From Glaciimonas sp. (GTDB taxonomy: Bacteria; Pseudomonadota; Gammaproteobacteria; Burkholderiales; Burkholderiaceae): a stretch of DNA of 5,975 nt. The stretch is taken from the NCBI GenBank assembly GCA_014377145.1, contig JACMQE010000311.1:1-5975 (forward strand), written 5' to 3'. The notes under the pieces were generated by a model, which saw nothing but the letters and a program-made list of their open reading frames with translations, was not told where the DNA came from and did no database searches. Positions 1 to 4,433 of the stretch are shown piece after piece (the stretch's first letter is position 1; every line of letters begins with the position of its first letter). Made by a program: the position numbers and the translations under genes.

Positions 1-485
1 CTGAAAATTAGCGACTCGCCAAACCAACTGCGACGAGTTATTCAGACCATCCCTAGGCAAAAGAATAATGGCGTATCGCTTATTCTATGCGGGCTACTTA
101 AAAAAGCTTGATTTAAATTAATGACACTTACTCCCGCCGTCTGCAATAATTTAAAAGCATTTTCATATCTATCTACGGTGTAATTTTTCAACGGATTATT
201 TTCGGGCAGGTGATCTGCATGGATTCAAATTTTTTATGGGAAAATAACTAAAGCCAGGGTAATGCGTTGGCTTTCAAATAACTCATTTACTTTTTTGAAA
301 TAATTAAATTGAGGTTAACGTATATTAATCATCAGATTTTTTGGCAAATTCATGTGGCGTAAAGAGCCAATCATTTTTCCCCGTGATAACTGAGGATAGT
401 TCGACAGCATGAATAATCGAAGAGATGAAAAAAATTAAAACTACGCACGTACCCTTGACGCAGTTATCAATTAAGAATTTTGCAT
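1..485 (-). pseudogene. Decayed AlgX/AlgJ-like SGNH acetyltransferase gene (second copy), cut by window edge
   Basis: No long ORF exists here, but the minus strand reads as a broken homologue of the intact AlgX-like gene at 2296-3687. A likely original start is ATG at 483-485, preceded by AAGAAG with 6-nt spacing. After an apparent early frame change there is a signal-peptide-like stretch (hydrophobic core VVLIFFISSII), then ITGKNDWLF, matching IVGKNEWLF of the intact protein, ending at TAA 325-327. The match resumes in another frame from about 305 to 1: ITLALVIFP, HADHLP, AGVSVINLN and SSPHRISDTPLFF against SLALTMVP, SEHLP, AGVTVIDLN and SSPKRNSDTPLFF. In-frame stops lie at 234-236, 225-227 and 42-44. 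The last falls on the Trp of catalytic RLDSHW, which has become C-L-G-M-V-stop, so the catalytic Asp and His are gone. The start is 69 nt downstream of the MBOAT stop, where an algJ-like partner would be expected. Homology is clear by eye; the 5' boundary is approximate. Confidence 0.85.
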
Positions 486-554
486 ATAAATCTTCTTGAC
501 TTGATGCGAACTGTTGATCAATACTTTATCGCCATTGTGTTATGGGCACTGCAT

Positions 555-2075
555 TTAAAATTGGAAATACAGAAACGGACTTTCATAAAAGTTAACTTGC
601 AGCAAGGCGTAAATGATGGCAATTAGAATAACAGTTGATGCATAAGCTGTCATCGTTTTTCGAGGAAATTTTTTCGTCAAAAATGAATCGACACTGATCG
701 TATTCGGCATGAAGAAAATAATCAAGAAAGCTGAACCAATTGTCAAAAGAGTATATTTCAGCCCCGCTATCCACGCGTAAATATCGGGCATATATCCCAA
801 GTTATATCCATTGAGTCCAAGCATCCCTTTGTAAACAGCGAGTGCGCTGCTGACAGTATCAGAACGGAACATGATGAATGCGGCATTAACAGCGAGGAAA
901 GTTAACGTCCATGCCGCCACCATTTTTATAGTCTTGAATCGTTGATTAATTTTGTTTTTCTTGCTTGAAAGGGGGGAAACTTTTCTCCAGAGGTGGTTGA
1001 TTACAATATAGAAACCATGCATACTTCCAAAAATCACATATGTCCAATTAGCACCATGCCAAAAGCCCAATATTAAAAAAATAATAACTGTTGGAGCGAC
1101 CATCGAAAAAAATGTTTCAAAAACCGGTGGAAACCCTTGGCTCAAACGCATGAATTTCAAAGTGATTGGGGTGTACAGATAATCACCGACATATTTGGTA
1201 AGAGTGATGTGCCAACGTTGCCAAAAATCAATAATACTTGTGGCCCGGAAAGGCGAGTTGAAGTTGAAAGGCATCCAAATACCAAACAGCAAAGCTGCAC
1301 CAACAGCCATGTCTGAGTACCCTGAGAAGTCAAAGTAGAGTTGAAAAGTGTAACTAATAGAGGCGGTCCAGGAAGCAAAAAAATTCGGGTTAGTCTCTTG
1401 AAGCAAATTGTCATGAAAGCTGGCCACGTAACTATTCAGTGTGTCTGCAATCAATACCTTTTTGGCCAGACCAATGGCAAATATTGACAGTCCAATAACT
1501 ATCTTTTCGTGTTGCATTACAAAGTTTTTCGCCATCGAAAACTGCGGCATCATTTGCTTATGATGCAATAGTGGACCAGCCAGCAGATGCGGAAAAAATG
1601 AAACGAAAAGGGTGTAGTGAATAAAGTCAGTCTCCTTTACTTTTCCCTGATAACTGTCGATTAGAAATGCTATTTGGGTAAAGGTGAAGAAAGAGATGCC
1701 TATAGGAAGAATGATGCTGACCGAATCCAGGGGATCGAAGTCCATCAGGATGCGTACTTCATTTATGTTGTCAATAAAGAAATTGACATATTTACAATAG
1801 CCCAAGGCCGCTAGGTTGGCTACGATAGCCAAAACCAGCACATACTGTCGATACTTTAGGTTTTCCCTTGAAATTAAAGTGCCGAACCCGTAATTGATCA
1901 GGATTGAGACCACTAAAATTGGCAGCGCAAGGATACTCCAGTAGGCATAAAAGAAGATTGAAGCAGTTGCCAACCAGCCAATAGCTAGTCGCTGACTAAT
2001 TTTCGCCAATAAAAAAAAGCCAGCAAAAACTATCGGCATGAAAATGAATACAAATGCTGAAGAGTTAAATAACAT
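555..2075 (-). CDS. MBOAT-family O-acyltransferase, AlgI-like
   Basis: This 506-residue polytopic inner-membrane protein has the usual length and start (MLFNS) of the AlgI/DltB branch of the MBOAT family. Many hydrophobic segments run throughout. Family blocks appear in order: LPIGISFFTF (123-132), FFPHLLAGPLL (160-170), YFDFSGYSDMAVG (247-259), FWQRWHITL (284-292, His289), FWHGANW (338-344, His340) and SMHGF (351-355, His353). The W-H-G-A histidine should be the invariant catalytic one. Known relatives take an acyl group, normally acetyl, from a cytoplasmic donor and deliver it to a periplasmic SGNH partner that modifies a polysaccharide such as alginate. The AlgX-like gene upstream is the likely partner, and the decayed AlgX/J copy lies just downstream. 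No convincing Shine-Dalgarno precedes the ATG; the start is chosen because MLFNS is conserved. The gene is more AT-rich than the FkbH gene. Substrate and acyl group cannot be read from the sequence; symbol algI is withheld because alginate is not implied. Confidence 0.95.
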   Translation of the reverse strand: MLFNSSAFVFIFMPIVFAGFFLLAKISQRLAIGWLATASIFFYAYWSILALPILVVSILINYGFGTLISRENLKYRQYVLVLAIVANLAALGYCKYVNFFIDNINEVRILMDFDPLDSVSIILPIGISFFTFTQIAFLIDSYQGKVKETDFIHYTLFVSFFPHLLAGPLLHHKQMMPQFSMAKNFVMQHEKIVIGLSIFAIGLAKKVLIADTLNSYVASFHDNLLQETNPNFFASWTASISYTFQLYFDFSGYSDMAVGAALLFGIWMPFNFNSPFRATSIIDFWQRWHITLTKYVGDYLYTPITLKFMRLSQGFPPVFETFFSMVAPTVIIFLILGFWHGANWTYVIFGSMHGFYIVINHLWRKVSPLSSKKNKINQRFKTIKMVAAWTLTFLAVNAAFIMFRSDTVSSALAVYKGMLGLNGYNLGYMPDIYAWIAGLKYTLLTIGSAFLIIFFMPNTISVDSFLTKKFPRKTMTAYASTVILIAIIYALLQVNFYESPFLYFQF

Positions 2076-2181
2076 AAGTCATTGAGCGAAAGTTTTTTTC
2101 GCATTCCATTCACATAAATTGACTGTAAGCCCTGCTGCACACGCACAGCGAGTCATAGTTTTATAAATTAATTAGCATTAA

Positions 2182-2209
2182 ATATTACAACAATGGCCTA
2201 TTCATACAA
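2182..2209 (-). promoter_or_regulatory. Candidate sigma-70-type promoter for the MBOAT gene
   Basis: On the minus strand TTGTAT (2204-2209) and TAATAT (2182-2187) are 16 bp apart in an AT-rich part of the 220-bp spacer between the AlgX-like and MBOAT genes. Transcription would start about 100 nt before the MBOAT ATG. The spacer is long enough for the MBOAT gene to be transcribed separately. AT-rich DNA yields such matches by chance, so this is only a candidate. Confidence 0.25.
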
Positions 2210-2232
2210 AGTCAATCCACCGAGGGAATGGT

Positions 2233-2264
2233 GTTGCGATACCTGTACTAAATTCAGGTTGCGA
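2233..2264. repeat. Short dyad ACCTG-N9-CAGGT flanked by direct repeat GTTGCGA
   Basis: A perfect 5-bp inverted repeat, ACCTG (2241-2245) and CAGGT (2255-2259), has a 9-bp centre. The 7-mer GTTGCGA occurs at 2233-2239 and again in direct orientation at 2258-2264, overlapping the right arm. The site is in the spacer just after the AlgX-like stop and upstream of the MBOAT gene. It could be an operator or a weak RNA hairpin. The outer bases match those of LuxR-type boxes (ACCTG...CAGGT), but the total is 19 bp rather than the classical 20. Function is unproven. Confidence 0.3.
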
Positions 2265-2295
2265 CTATCACGAATACATGTCAATAGTTATTGGT

Positions 2296-3687
2296 TTACT
2301 TAAGAATATCTTCTGGTTGTCGGCAGACTTGCACATCCTTGATAGCAAAACTATCGCTCTTTCCGGGGTAAACCCGCACCTTCGTAAAACCACGACCATT
2401 CGACGGCAGTGGTGACTTGACGTTATGAGCGGCGTCATCATCCGGCACATTCATGGTAAAGCGGCGCGTAGCAATACCCTGTCCCGTACCTTCCAGAATT
2501 AAGGTTTTTGATCCCGCTGTGACGGCGCGTGCCACCAAGTAATCCAATTGTTCTAACGGCTTATCAAACATAATTTCGACAAACTCGTTGTCATTGGTTG
2601 GCCCGGTAACCAAGTCTTTACCCTTCATATTAGCGGGATTTGCAGCAAGACCGACCCGAGCCAAACTCGCGGTCACCGTGGACGGTTTGCAAGTGGACTG
2701 CACCCAGGCTGAGGCACGCAATAGCCACTCGGTATTGTTGCTCACATAGCGGGCGTCTCGATACTTGTTATCCGGTGGCGCATGCATAAGTTGCTCAGGC
2801 CACTCCCAGATCAACAACTTGGGTCCGTTGGCTTGGAATGCAGGGCTTTGCAAATAGGTTTCCATGCCAACCCAGGGCCCTATATCACCCGTCACAGAAA
2901 CATTCAAAATGTCGCGCTGTAGCACATAGCGCAGTCCATCCACAAAGCCGGTCCAGTCTTTCGAGGAACTGCTACCTGAAACTGTAATCCCAATCGGCGA
3001 ACGTCCGTCATCGCTGAATGGCTGCGCTCTGGTCACGCTGACTTGCGTGAATTGTTCAGGTGCAAAGGGGCCAGAATTGCGCGGCAATACAGTCAGCAAA
3101 TTCCGCCCCTTGGACGGAAGTTTGCGCTTGCCAAAACTTATTTTGTACACCGCTTCAGGCGTTGCATCGAGTGCCCCTTTGAGGACCTTGTTGGCGTCGA
3201 TGCCTGCCTTAATGGTTTCTGCCGCAAGCATGGAGCCTGTCAGGTTCCAGTGCGAGTCAAGCCGAAAGAACAGCGGGGTGTCTGAATTGCGCTTGGGGCT
3301 GCTCATGAAGGGCGTGTTGAGATCAATCACCGTCACGCCTGCCGCTTGTAACGCTTTGCCTATCTGATCGTAATTGCCCGCCATGTAGTCTGTGAACTTG
3401 ACGCTATCGGGAAGATGTTCCGAATAGATGCGCATCTTCAAAGGCACCATCGTCAATGCCAAGCTGACGCCGTTGGCCTTAAGAACTTTATTGAAACGCC
3501 CAATTAACTCTATTGACACTGCCGTCTGGGCTGCATCGGTTGATCTCAACTGTTCATATTTATTGAAGAGCCACTCGTTTTTCCCAACGATACCTTCGGT
3601 TTCCTGGCTACGCACAGTTGAAATGCCAAGACTGCCGGTCAACAGGGCGCAGCATAAGCATTTAGAAACAGTCCATTTATGAAACAT
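2296..3687 (-). CDS. Exported AlgX/AlgJ-like SGNH polysaccharide O-acetyltransferase with C-terminal beta-rich domain
   Basis: The 463-residue product begins with a signal peptide: Lys4 and Lys9, a hydrophobic core at about 10-23, and probable cleavage near residue 27. GKNEWLF (35-41) opens the AlgX/AlgJ-type SGNH domain. RLDSHW (142-147) holds the catalytic Asp144 and His146. GSSSS (238-242) sits where the family has G-T-S-x-S, so Ser240 is the likely nucleophile. LIWEWPE (292-298) closes the domain. Residues about 330-455 look beta-rich, as in the carbohydrate-binding module of AlgX. The mature protein has only two cysteines, Cys333 and Cys455, bracketing that domain and possibly forming a disulfide. 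Length and layout fit AlgX better than AlgJ. It should act in the periplasm, taking acyl groups supplied by the MBOAT protein encoded 220 bp downstream. The ATG is supported by AGGAGA 7 nt upstream. The polymer modified is unknown. Confidence 0.92.
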   Translation of the reverse strand: MFHKWTVSKCLCCALLTGSLGISTVRSQETEGIVGKNEWLFNKYEQLRSTDAAQTAVSIELIGRFNKVLKANGVSLALTMVPLKMRIYSEHLPDSVKFTDYMAGNYDQIGKALQAAGVTVIDLNTPFMSSPKRNSDTPLFFRLDSHWNLTGSMLAAETIKAGIDANKVLKGALDATPEAVYKISFGKRKLPSKGRNLLTVLPRNSGPFAPEQFTQVSVTRAQPFSDDGRSPIGITVSGSSSSKDWTGFVDGLRYVLQRDILNVSVTGDIGPWVGMETYLQSPAFQANGPKLLIWEWPEQLMHAPPDNKYRDARYVSNNTEWLLRASAWVQSTCKPSTVTASLARVGLAANPANMKGKDLVTGPTNDNEFVEIMFDKPLEQLDYLVARAVTAGSKTLILEGTGQGIATRRFTMNVPDDDAAHNVKSPLPSNGRGFTKVRVYPGKSDSFAIKDVQVCRQPEDILK

Positions 3688-3694
3688 CTGACTT

Positions 3695-3700
3695 TCTCCT
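3695..3700 (-). promoter_or_regulatory. Ribosome binding site of the AlgX-like gene
   Basis: AGGAGA on the minus strand ends 7 nt before the ATG at 3685-3687. It is the best Shine-Dalgarno sequence in the window. It fixes the start of the AlgX-like gene and shows that translation initiates independently of the FkbH gene about 750 bp upstream. Confidence 0.75.
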
Positions 3701-3895
3701 GATTTAAAGACTTAAAACCGTGAATATCCGGTGGGCACTTTAGGGACTCTATCTCTAGTAGTGCGCCCCGTTCGGAATATGCAGCTAGTAAGCGCTTCAT
3801 GGAAAGTCTTTCCTTAGTGCGCAACACTGATTAGCTATGGCGCTGGTGCAAAAATTACGGAAGAACTTATACGAAGGCGCTTAGTATTTTAATAT

Positions 3896-3924
3896 TTGAA
3901 CTGGACAGGCTGGAGCCATATTTT
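3896..3924 (+). promoter_or_regulatory. Possible plus-strand sigma-70-type promoter
   Basis: TTGAAC (3896-3901) and TATTTT (3919-3924) are separated by 17 bp. The site points away from the AlgX-like gene and toward the small plus-strand ORF at 4049. It is the best promoter-like pair I found in this intergenic region. A chance match is quite possible because no confident plus-strand gene follows. Confidence 0.2.
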
Positions 3925-4048
3925 CTTAGTAGTCTATAAGGCAATAATTAAGGCTAGAGCTCTTGACCTGCAAGGAATTAATGCCTGCTTGGAGTTTCCT
4001 CAATTCTCGAAACGATTCACATAAATTTAGAAAAAGCTGGAGCAAAAG

Positions 4049-4180
4049 ATGGACAAAAAATACGCGGTGCCGCAAATGATCGAGTCACTGCAGTCTCCAT
4101 ATTTCGTGCTGTCTAAGTGTAACCGTTTAGTAACCACTCAGTTCAATTTGCAAAGTTTGGCTGAATTGTCTGGCGGTTAA
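4049..4180 (+). CDS. Possible small ORF, 43 codons, unknown function
   Basis: ATG at 4049-4051 is preceded by CTGGAG with 6-nt spacing, a fair ribosome binding site. The ORF runs 43 codons to TAA at 4178-4180. The product starts MDKKYAVPQMIE and ends FNLQSLAELSGG. It has no signal peptide, no membrane segment, and one cysteine (residue 24). I do not recognise a family. It is the only plus-strand candidate with a plausible translation start in the long intergenic region, and a promoter-like pair lies about 125 bp upstream. Its orientation is opposite to every other gene here. At this length a chance ORF is at least as likely. Confidence 0.2.
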   Translation: MDKKYAVPQMIESLQSPYFVLSKCNRLVTTQFNLQSLAELSGG

Positions 4181-4266
4181 ACACGCTGATCAGGCATTCA
4201 AACAGATTGTTTTTTTGCTTGGTCACCAGTGGGCGCGGCAAGAAGTCCTCCAGTAACAAGGCGCTT

Positions 4267-4338
4267 ATCCTACTCAAGGATATTTGGCTTTACCCGCTAC
4301 GCAAGAACTTCGCTGCCGTTTTGCTTGAGTAGAGGGAT
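4267..4338. repeat. Imperfect inverted repeat with 45-nt loop
   Basis: CTACTCAAG (4270-4278) is a perfect reverse complement of CTTGAGTAG (4324-4332). With a 3-nt bulge the pairing can instead extend to ATCC (4267-4270) and GGAT (4335-4338), for about 12 pairs in all. The left arm can also fold locally, as TATCCT (4266-4271) pairs with AGGATA (4277-4282) across a 5-nt loop, so two alternative folds are possible. It lies about 100 bp past the FkbH stop. No T-tract follows, so it is not a standard intrinsic terminator. Confidence 0.35.
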
Positions 4339-4346
4339 GGGGTTGG

Positions 4347-4365
4347 CCGAATGTTTACAATTCGG
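4347..4365. terminator. Weak hairpin downstream of the FkbH gene, possible terminator or mRNA stabiliser
   Basis: CCGAAT (4347-4352) and ATTCGG (4360-4365) form a perfect 6-bp stem with a 7-nt loop, about 70 nt after the FkbH stop at 4434. The flanks are C-rich on the minus strand (G-rich on the plus strand) and no U-run follows in either direction, so rho-independent termination is doubtful. It could protect the 3' end of the FkbH message. Confidence 0.2.
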
Positions 4366-4433
4366 GGGGGCTGGGGCGTGAGCAATTCGCGTCTTTGCGT
4401 CATGCTTGTGTGGGTGTGAGTTTTGCAGGCCGA

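Larger units (their letters stand above)
3703..4433. other. Long intergenic region without a convincing gene
   Basis: This stretch of about 730 bp separates the FkbH gene from the AlgX-like gene although both are on the minus strand. No frame gives a recognisable protein. It holds two dyads (4267-4338 and 4347-4365), G-rich plus-strand tracts at 4334-4376, a 43-codon plus-strand ORF at 4049-4180 with a fair ribosome site, and a possible plus-strand promoter at 3896-3924. On the minus strand an open stretch at about 4289-4143 has protein-like text (EDFLPRPLVTKQKNNLF) but no good start and no family I recognise. A lost gene, an untranslated leader for the AlgX-like gene, or an insertion scar would all fit. 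Confidence 0.5.

Noticed and set aside
3043..3682. Plus-strand ORFs of 80 to 106 codons opposite the AlgX-like gene
   Set aside because: They lie wholly antisense to a well-supported gene and show no domain, signal or ribosome site.
3639..3800. Minus-strand ORF of 53 codons (start MKRLLAAYSERG) with AAGGAA upstream, overlapping the start of the AlgX-like gene by 49 bp
   Set aside because: The ribosome site is 9 nt away and weaker than the AGGAGA of the AlgX-like gene, the product resembles nothing I know, and it would have to overlap the signal-peptide codons. It could at most be an upstream regulatory ORF.
3904..3919. Minus-strand TGGCTCCAGCCTGTCC as a sigma-54 promoter
   Set aside because: The -24 GG is present but the -12 GC is not at the right distance, so it fails the core consensus.
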